Shown here in pieces: positions 7,694-17,119 of a stretch of DNA of 64,000 bases. Each line of letters opens with the position of its first letter. Position 1 is the first letter of the stretch. This DNA is from Streptomyces roseochromogenus subsp. oscitans DS 12.976. Its GTDB lineage: Bacteria > Actinomycetota > Actinomycetes > Streptomycetales > Streptomycetaceae. Position numbers and translations under genes: made by a program. The stretch is taken from assembly GCF_000497445.1 (NCBI RefSeq), contig NZ_CM002285.1:2363378-2427377 (forward strand). The letters run 5' to 3'. Under the pieces are notes generated by a model that saw nothing but the letters and a program-made list of their open reading frames with translations, was not told the DNA's origin and ran no database searches.

Positions 7694-9187
7694 TCAGGTC
7701 GTCGGCACCGGTACGTACGGCGCCAGGTCCGCCGCCAGTTCCTCGTGCACCCGGACCTTGAGCAGGGTGCCCTCCGCGGTGTGCTCCTCGGAGATCACCT
7801 CACCCTCGGTGTGGGCGCGGGCGACGAGCTTGCCGTGGGTGTACGGCACGAGCGCCTCGATCTCGACCGACGGGCGCGGCAGCTCGTTGTCGATCAGGCC
7901 GATCAGTTCCTCGATGCCGCGGCCGGTGCGGGCCGAGACGGCGATCGAGCGCTTCTCGACCCTGAGCAGCCTCTGGAGGACCAGCGGGTCGGCCGCGTCC
8001 GCCTTGTTGATCACGACGATCTCGGGCACGTCGGTGGCGCCGACGTCCCGGATCACCTCGCGCACGGCGGCCAGCTGCTCCTCCGGCACCGGGTGCGAGC
8101 CGTCCACCACGTGCAGGATCAGGTCGGCGTCACCGACCTCCTCCATGGTGGAGCGGAACGCCTCGACCAGGTGGTGCGGCAGATGCCGGACGAAGCCGAC
8201 CGTGTCGGCCAGGGTGTACAGCCGGCCGCTCGGTGTCTCCGCGCGGCGGACGGTCGGGTCCAGGGTCGCGAACAGGGCGTTCTCGACCAGGACGCCGGCG
8301 CCCGTGAGGCGGTTGAGCAGGGAGGACTTGCCGGCGTTGGTGTAGCCCGCGATGGCGACGGACGGCACCTTGTGTCGCCGGCGCTCCTGGCGCTTGATCT
8401 CGCGGCCGGTCTTCATCTCCGCGATCTCCCGGCGCATCTTCGCCATCTTCTCGCGGATCCGCCGCCGGTCCGTCTCGATCTTGGTCTCACCGGGGCCACG
8501 GGTGGCGAGGCCGCCGCCCTTGCCGCCGCCCATCTGACGGGACAGCGACTGACCCCAGCCGCGCAGTCTCGGCAGCATGTACTGCATCTGCGCGAGCGCG
8601 ACCTGCGCCTTGCCCTCGCGGGACTTGGCGTGCTGGGCGAAGATGTCCAGGATCAGGGCCGTACGGTCGATGACCTTGACCTTGACGACGTCCTCCAGCT
8701 GGATCAGCTGGCCGGGGCTCAGCTCACCGTCGCAGATGACGGTGTCCGCGCCCGTTTCGATGACGATGTCGCGCAGCTCCTGGGCCTTGCCGGAACCGAT
8801 GTAGGTGGCCGGGTCGGGCTTGTCGCGGCGCTGGATGACGCCGTCGAGCACGAGCGCGCCCGCGGTCTCGGCGAGGGCGGCCAGCTCCGCGAGGGAGTTG
8901 TCCGCGTCCTGCACGGTGCCGGTGGTCCACACGCCGACGAGCACGACCCGCTCCAGGCGGAGCTGGCGGTACTCGACCTCGGTGACGTCCTCCAGCTCGG
9001 TGGACAGGCCCGCCACGCGGCGCAGGGCCGCGCGCTCGGAGCGGTCGAACTGGTCGCCGTCCCGCTCGCCGTCGATCTCGTAGCTCCAGGCGACGTCCTC
9101 TTCCATCAGGGCATCGGCCCGAAGACCCTCGGGATAGGCGTGCGCGAGGCGCTTGGTGTCCTGGGAAGGGGAAGAAGAGGAGGTCAT
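7694..9187 (-). CDS. hflX: ribosome-associated GTPase HflX
   Basis: 497-residue GTPase that binds the 50S subunit and is known in other bacteria to split or rescue stalled ribosomes. The N-terminal domain includes KPDPATYIGSGKAQEL, the glycine-rich linker GGGKGGGLATRGPGETKIE, then a coiled-coil arm rich in R and K. The G domain has G1 GYTNAGKSSLL, G3 DTVGF, G4 NKAD and G5 SARTG. ATG 9187 is preceded by AAGGA. The first ~60 residues are an actinobacterial-type extension. A terminator follows. The gene stands between the S1 peptidase and an M1 peptidase and appears to be transcribed alone. Confidence 0.95.
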   Translation of the reverse strand: MTSSSSPSQDTKRLAHAYPEGLRADALMEEDVAWSYEIDGERDGDQFDRSERAALRRVAGLSTELEDVTEVEYRQLRLERVVLVGVWTTGTVQDADNSLAELAALAETAGALVLDGVIQRRDKPDPATYIGSGKAQELRDIVIETGADTVICDGELSPGQLIQLEDVVKVKVIDRTALILDIFAQHAKSREGKAQVALAQMQYMLPRLRGWGQSLSRQMGGGKGGGLATRGPGETKIETDRRRIREKMAKMRREIAEMKTGREIKRQERRRHKVPSVAIAGYTNAGKSSLLNRLTGAGVLVENALFATLDPTVRRAETPSGRLYTLADTVGFVRHLPHHLVEAFRSTMEEVGDADLILHVVDGSHPVPEEQLAAVREVIRDVGATDVPEIVVINKADAADPLVLQRLLRVEKRSIAVSARTGRGIEELIGLIDNELPRPSVEIEALVPYTHGKLVARAHTEGEVISEEHTAEGTLLKVRVHEELAADLAPYVPVPTT

Positions 9188-9347
9188 TGGATCCTTACGT
9201 CGATGGGATGCCGTCAGGGCGTCGGTACCGCGGTCCTGCCGGACCGCTCAGAGGTTCAACGCACGAGCACCCCGGGAGATTCCCGTGTGCCGTCTCGTGC
9301 CGACCCGAAGATGGTCGCACGAGGCGGCACGTCTCGTCACCGTGTTA

Positions 9348-11003
9348 TCACCGGGTCTGCGGCTCGGCCGCTCCCGGCGACGCGACCGGGTCCGAGACCT
9401 TCCGGCTCGATTTCGGCGACGTGACCGGGCCCGGTGATTTCCGGCCCGCTCTCGGCGACGCGCCCGGTCCCGACGGCTGCCGGCCCGCTTTCGGCGCCTT
9501 CGTGGGATCCGCCGACTTCCAGTCCGGGTGGCCGGGCATCGGCGGGGTCTTCTCGTCGTACAGCCAGCCCTTGAGGAAGCCGCTCAGGTCGCGGCCGGAG
9601 ACCGTCGAGGCCAGCCGGATGAAGTCGGCGGTGGAGGCCGTGGAGTCCCGGTGTTCCTGGACCCACGCGCGCTCCAGCTGCTCGAAGGCCGGCTTGCCGA
9701 TCTCCTGCCGCAGGGCGTAGAGGACGAGGGCCGCGCCGTCGTAGATGTTGGGCCGGAAGATGGAGATCTTCTGGCCGGGGGCGGCCGCCTTGGGCAGGGC
9801 GGGCGGGCCGCCGGCCGCACGCCAGCCGTCGGATGCGGTGTACGCGGCCTTCATCCGGTCCACCATGGGGCGGTGCGCGGTCTCCTCGGCGTACAGGGCC
9901 TCGTACCAGGTGGCGTGCCCCTCGTTCAGCCAGACGTCGGACCAGGTCCGGGGGCTGACGCTGTCGCCGAACCACTGGTGGGACAGCTCGTGCACCATGA
10001 TCGACTCGATGTACCACTTGGGGTAGGCGGGCTCGGTGAAGAGGTCCTTCTCGAAGAGCGAGAGGGTCTGCGTCTCCAGCTCGAACCCGGTCGAGGCCTG
10101 GGCCATGAGCACGCCGTACGTCTCGAAGGGGTACGTACCGACCTTGCTCTCCATCCAGGCGATCTGGGCGGGCGTCTTGTCGAGCCACGGCTGGAGGGCC
10201 TTGCGGTCGGCGCTGGGCACGACGTCGCGGACCGCCAGCCCGCGCGGGCCCGCACGGTGCAGCACGGCGGAGTGGCCGATGGAGACCTGGGCGAGTTCGG
10301 TGGCCATGGGGTGCCGGGTGCGGTAGGTCCAGGTGGTGGCGGAGCCGGCCTGCTCCGTTCCGGTGGGCACGCCGTTGGCCACGACCGTGTAGCCCTTCGG
10401 GGCGGTGACGTGGAAGGTGAACATCGCCTTGTCGGACGGATGGTCGTTGCACGGGAAGACCAGGTGGGCGGCGTCGGCCTGATTGGCCATGGCGAGGCCG
10501 TCGGTGGTGCGCACCCAGCCGCCTTCCTGACCCTTGGCGGCGACGGGATCGCTGGTGTGCTTCACCGTGATCCGGGTCCAGCTGCCCTCGGAGAGGGGGT
10601 GCTCCGGGGTGACGACCAGATCCTCGCCGGCGCTGGTGAATTCCGCGGGATGCCCGTCGACCTCGACCGACTGCACGGTGCCGTGCGCGAAGTCGAGGTT
10701 GATCCGCTCCAGGTCGGCGGTGGTCTTGGCGGAGATGGTGGTGACGGCCTGGAGCGGCTTGTCGTTGGTGCCGGGATAGGTGAAGGACACGTCGTACGAC
10801 GCCACGTCGTAGCCCGGGTTGCCCAGGTACGGGAAGAGCCGGTCGCCGATGCCGAGGGGCTGGGCCGGGGACGAGGCGGCGAGGAGGCAGACGGAGACGG
10901 CGGAGGCGAGCAGGGCCGCCTTCCGGTGCCGGGAGATCCGCGGCCGGGTCCGGGACGGGGACTGGGTGCGGGTGCGGCGCGTGGCGCGGGGGGTGAGCAG
11001 CAT
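9348..11003 (-). CDS. secreted M1-family zinc metallopeptidase
   Basis: 551-residue exported aminopeptidase-like enzyme. An Arg-rich N-terminus and hydrophobic stretch (AALLASAVSVCLLAAS, residues ~29-44) act as the signal. Zinc ligands are His338 and His342 of HELSHQWFG and Glu361 of WLNEGHATWYE, the M1 spacing HExxH-18-E. The usual GAMEN exopeptidase motif is replaced by STGFELETQ, so peptide-end specificity may differ. The C-terminal ~45 residues are a degenerate SPGP/SPR repeat with no family counterpart (9348-9490). No strong ribosome site precedes ATG 11003. It is followed in the same direction by hflX after 160 bp. Confidence 0.88.
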   Translation of the reverse strand: MLLTPRATRRTRTQSPSRTRPRISRHRKAALLASAVSVCLLAASSPAQPLGIGDRLFPYLGNPGYDVASYDVSFTYPGTNDKPLQAVTTISAKTTADLERINLDFAHGTVQSVEVDGHPAEFTSAGEDLVVTPEHPLSEGSWTRITVKHTSDPVAAKGQEGGWVRTTDGLAMANQADAAHLVFPCNDHPSDKAMFTFHVTAPKGYTVVANGVPTGTEQAGSATTWTYRTRHPMATELAQVSIGHSAVLHRAGPRGLAVRDVVPSADRKALQPWLDKTPAQIAWMESKVGTYPFETYGVLMAQASTGFELETQTLSLFEKDLFTEPAYPKWYIESIMVHELSHQWFGDSVSPRTWSDVWLNEGHATWYEALYAEETAHRPMVDRMKAAYTASDGWRAAGGPPALPKAAAPGQKISIFRPNIYDGAALVLYALRQEIGKPAFEQLERAWVQEHRDSTASTADFIRLASTVSGRDLSGFLKGWLYDEKTPPMPGHPDWKSADPTKAPKAGRQPSGPGASPRAGRKSPGPVTSPKSSRKVSDPVASPGAAEPQTR

Positions 11004-11215
11004 GGACCACCGCTACCAGTGCCCTCCCGTGCTACGACGGCGACGCGCGCCCGGCCCACCCGAACGGGTTCGGCTCCACGGCCTTCTGTACACGGTCGGA
11101 CGGGCTTCCCACCAAGTCGGGCGGCCCCGGATCAAGTCGGGTGGCCTCAGATCCAGCAGTACGAGGCAGGGACCCGCCGCAGCCCGTCTCACACCCATGT
11201 CTCACACCGCGTCGC

Positions 11216-13555
11216 TCAGGAGGGCGGGGCCTGGTGCTGGGCGCGGGACACGTCGTACACGCCCGGGACGTCCCGCATGGCACGCATGAGGGCCGGGAGG
11301 TGGGCCGCGTCCGGGAGTTGGAGGGTGTACGTGTGCCGCACCCGCTGCTGGCTGGGCGGTTCGACGGTGGCCGAGACGATGTCGACACCCGTGGAGGAGA
11401 TCGCCTCGGTGAGGTCGGCGAGCAGATGGGGGCGGCCGAACGATTCAGCGACCAGCGTGACCCGGCACTCGCTGGTGTCCCCCCAGCGCACGCCCAGCTC
11501 GGTGCGCCCTCGGCCCTTCATGTGCGCCACCGAGGCGCACTCCAGCCGGTGCACGGTCACCACTCCCCCGCGTACCGCGAAGCCGGTGATCTCGTCCGGC
11601 GGTACGGGCGTACAGCACCCGGCGAGCCGCACGGCGGCTCCGGGCCGGTCCACCAGGACGTCGGCTCCTCTGGGGCGGGCTGCGGAGGTGCGCTCGGCAG
11701 GGGCGGCTCCCCCCGGGGCATCGGCGGAGGCGGTGGCCCCGGCGGCATCGGCGCGCGAGCCGCCCGCGGAGCGCTGGGAGGCGGTGGCCTCGGCGGGTTC
11801 GCTGCGGGGGCCGCTCCCGTCGTCCGTCCCGCTGCCGCCGCTCGGATGCGTCGCGAGCCAGCGCTGGATGGCGATGCGGGCGGCCGGGGTGTGGGCGTGC
11901 TCCAGCCATTCACGGGAGGGCTCGGAGGCGGGGTCCTGGCCCATCAGGAGCTGGACGGTGTCTCCGTCCTTCAGGACGGTACTGAGGGTGGCCAGACGGC
12001 TGTTGACGCGGGCGCCGATGCAGGCGTGCGCGTCCTCGCCGTACTGGGCGTAGGCGGCGTCCACGCACGTGGCGCCCTCGGGCAGGCCGAGCGTGCCGCC
12101 GTCCGGACGGAAGACCGTGATCTCGCGGTCCTGCGCGAGGTCCTCGCGCAGGGTGGACCAGAAGGTGTCGGGATCGGGCGCGGCCTCCTGCCAGTCGAGG
12201 AGGCGGGAGAGCCAGCCGGGGCGGGTGGGGTCGGCGCGCTCGCCGTCGGCGGGGGCGTCGGAAGCGCTGGCATCGGAGACGGTGGCACCGGAAGCGGTGG
12301 CATCGGAAGCGGTGGCATCGGGCGCCGGGGCGTACGGGTTGCCGAGGGCGATGACGCCCGCCTCCGCGACCTTGTGCATCTGGTGGGTGCGGATGAGGAC
12401 TTCGACGACCTGGGCGGCGATGGGGGTGCCCCCGGGCGAGTCGGTTCGAGCCTGGGGGACGGCGACGGCGGTGTGCAGCGACTGGTACAGGTTGAACTTC
12501 GGTACGGCGATGAAGTCCTTGAACTCCGAGACGACCGGTGTCATACAGGTGTGCAGTTCGCCGAGGACGCCGTAACAGTCGGCGTCCTCGTGCACCAGCA
12601 CGAGCAGGCGGCCGAAGTCGGTGCCGCGCAGCTGTCCGCGCTTGCGGGCCACGCGGTGGACGGAGACGAAGTGCCGGGGGCGGATGAGGACTTCGGCCTG
12701 GATGCCGGCCTCGCGCAGCACCCTGCGCATCTCGTCGGCGACTTCGGCGAGCGGGTCGTCCGGGCGGGCGGCATTGTCGGCGATGAGCTCGCGGGTGTGC
12801 TCGTACTCCTCGGGGTGGAGGATGGCGAAGACCAGGTCCTCCATCTCGGTCTTCAGGGCCTGCACGCCGAGGCGCTCGGCGAGCGGGATGAGGACGTCGC
12901 GGGTGACCTTGGCGATCCGGGCCTGTTTCTCCGGGCGCATCACGCCGAGGGTGCGCATGTTGTGCAGGCGGTCGGCGAGTTTGATCGACATCACGCGCAC
13001 GTCGCTGCCGGTGGCGACGAGCATCTTGCGGAAGGTCTCCGGCTCGGCGGCGGCTCCGTAGTCGACCTTCTCCAGTTTCGTCACCCCGTCGACCAGATAA
13101 CGAACCTCCTCGCCGAACTGTTCCCGCACCTGATCCAGCGTCACATCGGTGTCCTCGACGGTGTCGTGGAGCAGGGATGCCGTCAACGTCGTGGTCTCGG
13201 CGCCGAGTTCGGCGAGGATCAGGGTCACGGCGAGCGGGTGAGTGATGTACGGCTCGCCGCTCTTGCGCATCTGGCCGCGGTGCGAGGACTCCGCGAGGAC
13301 GTAGGCGCGGCGCAGCGGGTCGAGGTCCGCGTCGGGGTGATGGGCGCGGTGCGCCTCCACGACATGGCCGATCGCGTCGGGCAACTTGCCGCGGACGGCG
13401 GGGCCGAGCAGCGCGGCCCGGCCGAGCCTGCGCAGATCGATCCGGGGCCGGGACTTCCTGCGGTCCGCCCTGGGCACCGCGGGGGCGGTGGCCGCCGCGG
13501 ACGCCGTGGGGGCTACCGGGCCAGGGGACGCAGGGTTCGTGGCCTCCGCACTCAT
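11216..13555 (-). CDS. rshA: RelA/SpoT-family (p)ppGpp hydrolase/synthetase homologue RshA
   Basis: 779-residue long RSH protein. The HD hydrolase is intact: YITHPLAV, SLLHDTVEDT, IKLADRLHNMRTL. The synthetase domain looks degenerate: the usual GRxKHxYSI and YDxxGxRV motifs read RPRHFVSVHRVARKR and TDFGRLLVLV, although EFKDFIAVPKFNLYQSLHT is kept. It is followed by a TGS domain (ITVFRPDGGTLGLP), an Ala/Ser linker made from a tandem repeat, a conserved Cys pair (LAGCCTPVPPDEITGF) and an ACT/RRM domain. ATG 13555 is chosen because GGAGG lies 5 nt upstream; a GTG at 13561 overlaps that site. From memory this is the S. coelicolor rshA (SCO5794) position. Loss of synthetase activity is inference. 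Confidence 0.88.
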   Translation of the reverse strand: MSAEATNPASPGPVAPTASAAATAPAVPRADRRKSRPRIDLRRLGRAALLGPAVRGKLPDAIGHVVEAHRAHHPDADLDPLRRAYVLAESSHRGQMRKSGEPYITHPLAVTLILAELGAETTTLTASLLHDTVEDTDVTLDQVREQFGEEVRYLVDGVTKLEKVDYGAAAEPETFRKMLVATGSDVRVMSIKLADRLHNMRTLGVMRPEKQARIAKVTRDVLIPLAERLGVQALKTEMEDLVFAILHPEEYEHTRELIADNAARPDDPLAEVADEMRRVLREAGIQAEVLIRPRHFVSVHRVARKRGQLRGTDFGRLLVLVHEDADCYGVLGELHTCMTPVVSEFKDFIAVPKFNLYQSLHTAVAVPQARTDSPGGTPIAAQVVEVLIRTHQMHKVAEAGVIALGNPYAPAPDATASDATASGATVSDASASDAPADGERADPTRPGWLSRLLDWQEAAPDPDTFWSTLREDLAQDREITVFRPDGGTLGLPEGATCVDAAYAQYGEDAHACIGARVNSRLATLSTVLKDGDTVQLLMGQDPASEPSREWLEHAHTPAARIAIQRWLATHPSGGSGTDDGSGPRSEPAEATASQRSAGGSRADAAGATASADAPGGAAPAERTSAARPRGADVLVDRPGAAVRLAGCCTPVPPDEITGFAVRGGVVTVHRLECASVAHMKGRGRTELGVRWGDTSECRVTLVAESFGRPHLLADLTEAISSTGVDIVSATVEPPSQQRVRHTYTLQLPDAAHLPALMRAMRDVPGVYDVSRAQHQAPPS
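12262..12321. repeat. Four tandem 15-bp repeats in rshA
   Basis: Unit AAGCGGTGGCATCGG, four adjacent copies with a few changes. It encodes the five-residue repeat DATAS/GATVS/DASAS in the linker between the synthetase and TGS regions and keeps the frame whatever the copy number. Confidence 0.8.
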
Positions 13556-13838
13556 GGGCACCTCCGGCTCGTGGACCGGCGGACGGGGCCCCAGGGCGTA
13601 CGCGGCTCAGGGATGGCGACGTTCCCCCGTCCGTGCCGGTGCTTGATGCTATCGAGCCCACCACGCCCGACAGACCGCCTCTCGCCGAGCGTGAAACGGA
13701 TCACCCATTCGAGCGATGCAAAAGAGGTTTAGGGTTTGCGCCACATGCCCTGGGGTCGTCCGCGGTTTCGAACACCTCCGGCCACCGGAATCCGCTGCTC
13801 CGGGCGCCAAGTGACGTTGTGTTCGTGGTCGCGCCTGG

Positions 13839-14708
13839 TCAGCGAAGCGCGTTTTCCAGCCATTCGCCGTCGATCTCGCCCTCGGCGACGATCACGGCAG
13901 GTCCGGTCATCTCGATCTCGCCGTCGGGCCGTTCGGTGATGACGAGGCGGCCGCCGGGCAGGTCGACGGTGTACGTGGCCGGCGTACCGGTGACGGCCGG
14001 GTCGGCGCCGTCGCGCCGGGCGGCGGCCACGGCGACGGCGCACGCGCCCGTGCCGCACGAGCGGGTCTCACCGGAGCCGCGCTCGTGCACGCGCATGGCG
14101 ACGTGGCGGGGGCCGCGGTCGACGACGAACTCGACGTTGACCCCTTCGGGGTAGGCCGCTGCCGGGCTGAACGGCGGCGGGTCGTACAGGTTGCCGGCCT
14201 GCGCGAGGTCGTCGACGAACGCGACCGCGTGCGGGTTGCCCATGTTCACGTTGCGGGCGGGCCAGCTGTGCTCACCGACGCTCACCGTGACCTCGCCCTC
14301 CGGCAGACGGGCGCGGCCCATGCCGACGGCGATGCCGCCGTCCTTCGCGAGGTGGACGGTCTTCACGCCCGCGCGCGTGGCGATCGTGAGGTCGCCTTCG
14401 CCCACATGTCCGGCGTGCTGGAGGTAGCGCGCGAACACACGGACTCCGTTGCCGCACATCTCGGCGACCGAGCCGTCGCCGTTGCGGTAGTCCATGAACC
14501 ACTCGGCCTCGGCCGCCATCGTCGTCGCCTCCGGGTGCGCGGCCGAGCGCACCACGTGCAGCACCCCGTCGCCGCCGATGCCGGCCCGGCGGTCGCACAG
14601 GGCGGCGACGGCGGCCGGGGGCAGGTCGAGGGCGTTCTCCGGGTCCGGGACGATCACGAAGTCGTTCTCGGTGCCGTGGCCCTTGAGGAAGGGGATGGGG
14701 GTGCGCAT
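13839..14708 (-). CDS. dapF: diaminopimelate epimerase
   Basis: 289-residue cofactor-independent epimerase converting LL- to meso-diaminopimelate for lysine and peptidoglycan. The two catalytic cysteines are in MCGNGVRVFARY and in RSCGTGACAVAVAA, and the substrate motif GHGTENDFVIV is at residues 10-20. ATG 14708. Length is normal for the family. It lies between rshA and a membrane protein in the same direction. A GTG-rich simple repeat lies just upstream. Confidence 0.95.
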   Translation of the reverse strand: MRTPIPFLKGHGTENDFVIVPDPENALDLPPAAVAALCDRRAGIGGDGVLHVVRSAAHPEATTMAAEAEWFMDYRNGDGSVAEMCGNGVRVFARYLQHAGHVGEGDLTIATRAGVKTVHLAKDGGIAVGMGRARLPEGEVTVSVGEHSWPARNVNMGNPHAVAFVDDLAQAGNLYDPPPFSPAAAYPEGVNVEFVVDRGPRHVAMRVHERGSGETRSCGTGACAVAVAAARRDGADPAVTGTPATYTVDLPGGRLVITERPDGEIEMTGPAVIVAEGEIDGEWLENALR

Positions 14709-14747
14709 GCCTCGATCGTAACGGGAGCGCTCCGCCGGGTTCGGCCG

Positions 14748-14825
14748 ACGGTGGTGGTGGTGCGGTGGTGGTGGTGGTGCGGTGCGGATGGTGGGGGCTG
14801 TGCGGATGGTGAGGGCGGTGCGGGT
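14748..14825. repeat. G-rich simple-sequence tract upstream of dapF
   Basis: Runs of GGTGGTGGTGGTGCGGT and GCGGATGGTGGGGG on the + strand. On the dapF template side this is a CCACCACC tract 40-115 bp before the start codon. It could form G-quadruplex structure or vary in length; no gene lies in it. Confidence 0.6.
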
Positions 14826-14873
14826 CGTCCATGGCTGATCGCACAGTTCGCGGCGCCCCTGAAAGAGTTGGCT

Positions 14874-15572
14874 TCAGCGGAGCCTTGCCACCCGCCACAC
14901 CGCCAGGATCACGACCACGGCCACCAGCAGGGCGTAGCCGAGTACGACCCTCCAGTCGGGGCGGCGGGCCGAGCCTCGGGGCGGGAGGCCGGGCCAGGTG
15001 TAGCCCACCTTGCGGGCGGCCATCATGCCCCAGCCGGCGGCGCAGGAGCAGATCAGCAGGCCCAGCATGGCGATGACGGCGCCGCTGTCACCGAAGTCGA
15101 AGGCGAGCGGGAAGGCGAACATCAGGGAGCCGACGGCGGACAGGCCCACGATCGGAGCGAGCTGCCAGATGCGCAGCCGGCGCTGCGGGCGCAGCTCGAC
15201 CTCGACCTCCGGACCGCCCGGGTACATCTCCTCGGGCTCCGGCCCGTCGGCCGTCACGCCGCCGGGGATCTCATCGGGGCCGTCGTCGGTCAGCCGGGCC
15301 TCGGTGAGCGGGTCCTCGGTGAGCGGGTCCTCGACCAGCCGGCCTTCCGGTAGGGGTCCCTCGGGCAGCCGCTGCTCGACTACCCGGCCTTCGGGCATAC
15401 GGTCCTCGACCCACCGGTCCTGGACCAGTCGGCCCTCCGGCGCACGGCCGTCGGACAGACGGTCCTCGCCCAGGCAGTCCTCGGTCAGACGGTCCTGGCC
15501 CCGGTTCGGTTCGTCACTGTCGGTGGTGACGTGCTCGGCGCTTTGTGCGGTGTCGCGAGGGCCGGCCTCCAT
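14874..15572 (-). CDS. membrane protein with an acidic N-terminal repeat region
   Basis: About 232 residues. The N-terminal half is a degenerate repeat built on EDRLxEGRLVEDR-like units (roughly ten copies, residues ~25-95). It is followed by three predicted membrane helices (LAPIVGLSAVGSLMFAF, AVIAMLGLLICSCAAGW, VVLGYALLVAVVVILAVW) and a short basic C-terminus. ATG 15572 has GGGAGG about 10 nt upstream; GTG 15578 is an alternative. I do not recognise a function. The N-terminus should face the cytoplasm. It lies between miaA and dapF in the same direction. Confidence 0.75.
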   Translation of the reverse strand: MEAGPRDTAQSAEHVTTDSDEPNRGQDRLTEDCLGEDRLSDGRAPEGRLVQDRWVEDRMPEGRVVEQRLPEGPLPEGRLVEDPLTEDPLTEARLTDDGPDEIPGGVTADGPEPEEMYPGGPEVEVELRPQRRLRIWQLAPIVGLSAVGSLMFAFPLAFDFGDSGAVIAMLGLLICSCAAGWGMMAARKVGYTWPGLPPRGSARRPDWRVVLGYALLVAVVVILAVWRVARLR

Positions 15573-15679
15573 CGCCACGCGCCCTCCCAACTAGGCTCCA
15601 CTTGGTCGATCGAAGCTCGATGATGGCACGGCCCCGAAGGCCGGGATGACCGGCGGCGCATCCCGATGCCATGACGTGA

Positions 15680-16618
15680 TCAGGCTGTAACCGGTCGTTC
15701 GACCAACGCCAGGGCCAGGTGCGGAAGTTCCCCCCGGTCCGCGACGGCCCCACTCAGCCAGTGCACCCGGGGATCGCGCCTGAACCACGAATCCTGGCGG
15801 CGCGCGAAGCGCTTGGTCGCACGTACGGTCTCGGCCCGCGCTTCCGCTTCGGTGCACTCCCCGGCGAGCGCGGCGAGCACCTGCTGGTAACCCAGCGCAC
15901 GCGACGCCGTGCGCCCCTCGCGCAACCCTTGCGCTTCCAGTGCGCGCACCTCGTCCACGAGGCCCGCCTCCCACATGCGGTCGACGCGCAGCGCGATGCG
16001 CTCGTCCAGCTCCGGGCGCGCCACGTCGACGCCGATCTGGACGGTGTCGTAGACGGAGTCGTGTCCCGGCAGGTTCGCGGTGAAGGGCCGACCGGTGATC
16101 TCGATCACTTCGAGCGCCCGGACGATACGGCGGCCGTTGCTCGGCAGGATCGCGCGGGCGGCCTCGGGGTCGGCGGCGGCCAGCCGGGCGTGCAGCGCGC
16201 CCGAGCCGCGCAGGGCCAGCTCCTCCTCCAGGCGGGCCCGGACCTCGGGGTCGGTGCCGGGGAACTCAAGGTTGTCGACGGCTCCGCGGACGTACAGGCC
16301 GGAGCCGCCGACCAGGATGGGCCAGCGGCCCTCGGCGAGCAGGGCGTCGATCCGGGCGCGGGCCAGTTTCTGGTACTCGGCGACGGAGGCGGTGATCGTC
16401 ACGTCCCAGATGTCGAGCAGGTGATGCGGTATGCCGCCGCGCTCTTCAGGCGTCAGCTTCGCGGTGCCGATGTCCATCCCTCGGTACAGCTGCATGGAGT
16501 CGGCGTTGACGACCTCCCCACCGAGCTGCTGGGCCAGGAAGACGCCAAGATCGGACTTTCCGGCCGCGGTGGGTCCGACGACGGCGATGACGCGGGGGGT
16601 GGAGGGTGCGCTGCTCAC
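15680..16618 (-). CDS. miaA: tRNA dimethylallyltransferase
   Basis: 312-residue enzyme that prenylates A37 of tRNAs reading UNN codons, the substrate for MiaB methylthiolation (miaB is 1.8 kb away). Walker-A-like GPTAAGKSDLGV, the DMAPP/substrate segment NADSMQLYRGMDIGTAKL, and GGSGLYVRG are visible. The C-terminus has TKRFARRQDSWFRRD. The reading frame stays open far upstream, but family homology starts at VIAVVGPT, so GTG 16618 is chosen. No convincing ribosome site precedes it. It is divergent from the small genes at 16802 and 17120. Confidence 0.93.
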   Translation of the reverse strand: MSSAPSTPRVIAVVGPTAAGKSDLGVFLAQQLGGEVVNADSMQLYRGMDIGTAKLTPEERGGIPHHLLDIWDVTITASVAEYQKLARARIDALLAEGRWPILVGGSGLYVRGAVDNLEFPGTDPEVRARLEEELALRGSGALHARLAAADPEAARAILPSNGRRIVRALEVIEITGRPFTANLPGHDSVYDTVQIGVDVARPELDERIALRVDRMWEAGLVDEVRALEAQGLREGRTASRALGYQQVLAALAGECTEAEARAETVRATKRFARRQDSWFRRDPRVHWLSGAVADRGELPHLALALVERPVTA

Positions 16619-16801
16619 CGCACCAGTCTCGCAAACCTCCAGGCCATGCCTCGAACGAGTTACGTGACGGGTGGGGTCCCGGGTCGTTGCCCGAGGCGAG
16701 ATGCCGCCCTCCTGCAGATTGGAGGCGGTGACCCGGGCGGCGCAACCGTACGCACCGGGTAACGCGGGAATTCGCCCGCACGAGTACCGTATGGAGTGGA
16801 T

Positions 16802-17095
16802 ATGGGCGTTTTTGCACGACTCCTCCGTAAGTCGAAGCCGGCTCCGGAGGCGTCGGCCGCCGAGGCGCAGGCCGGCGCGGAGCCGGAAGCGGCCGAGGCG
16901 GCGGAAGCGGAGTCGGCGGAGGCGAAGGCGACCGGGTCGGCGGAGGCGAAGGGTTCGGCCGGGGACGGGAGCGAGGACGTGGCGGTATCGTCGGACACCG
17001 GCACAGACGACGCGTCCGAGGGTTCCGGCATCCCCAAGCAGCAGTCCGCCGAGGAGGCCGCCGACAACGAGGCCGGCGAGGGCGCCCGCAGGTAA
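16802..17095 (+). CDS. small acidic Ala/Glu-rich protein (often annotated as gliding motility protein)
   Basis: 97 residues. It has a short basic N-terminus (MGVFARLLRKSK), then a low-complexity chain rich in Ala, Glu and Ser ending in EEAADNEAGEGARR. ATG 16802 is supported by GGAG 5 nt before it. I recall homologues in Streptomyces carrying the label gliding motility protein, but nothing in the sequence supports motility. It is 24 bp upstream of the antitoxin-like gene and probably cotranscribed with it. Confidence 0.7.
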   Translation: MGVFARLLRKSKPAPEASAAEAQAGAEPEAAEAAEAESAEAKATGSAEAKGSAGDGSEDVAVSSDTGTDDASEGSGIPKQQSAEEAADNEAGEGARR

Positions 17096-17119
17096 CTGCC
17101 CCGTGAGGGAAGGTGGACC

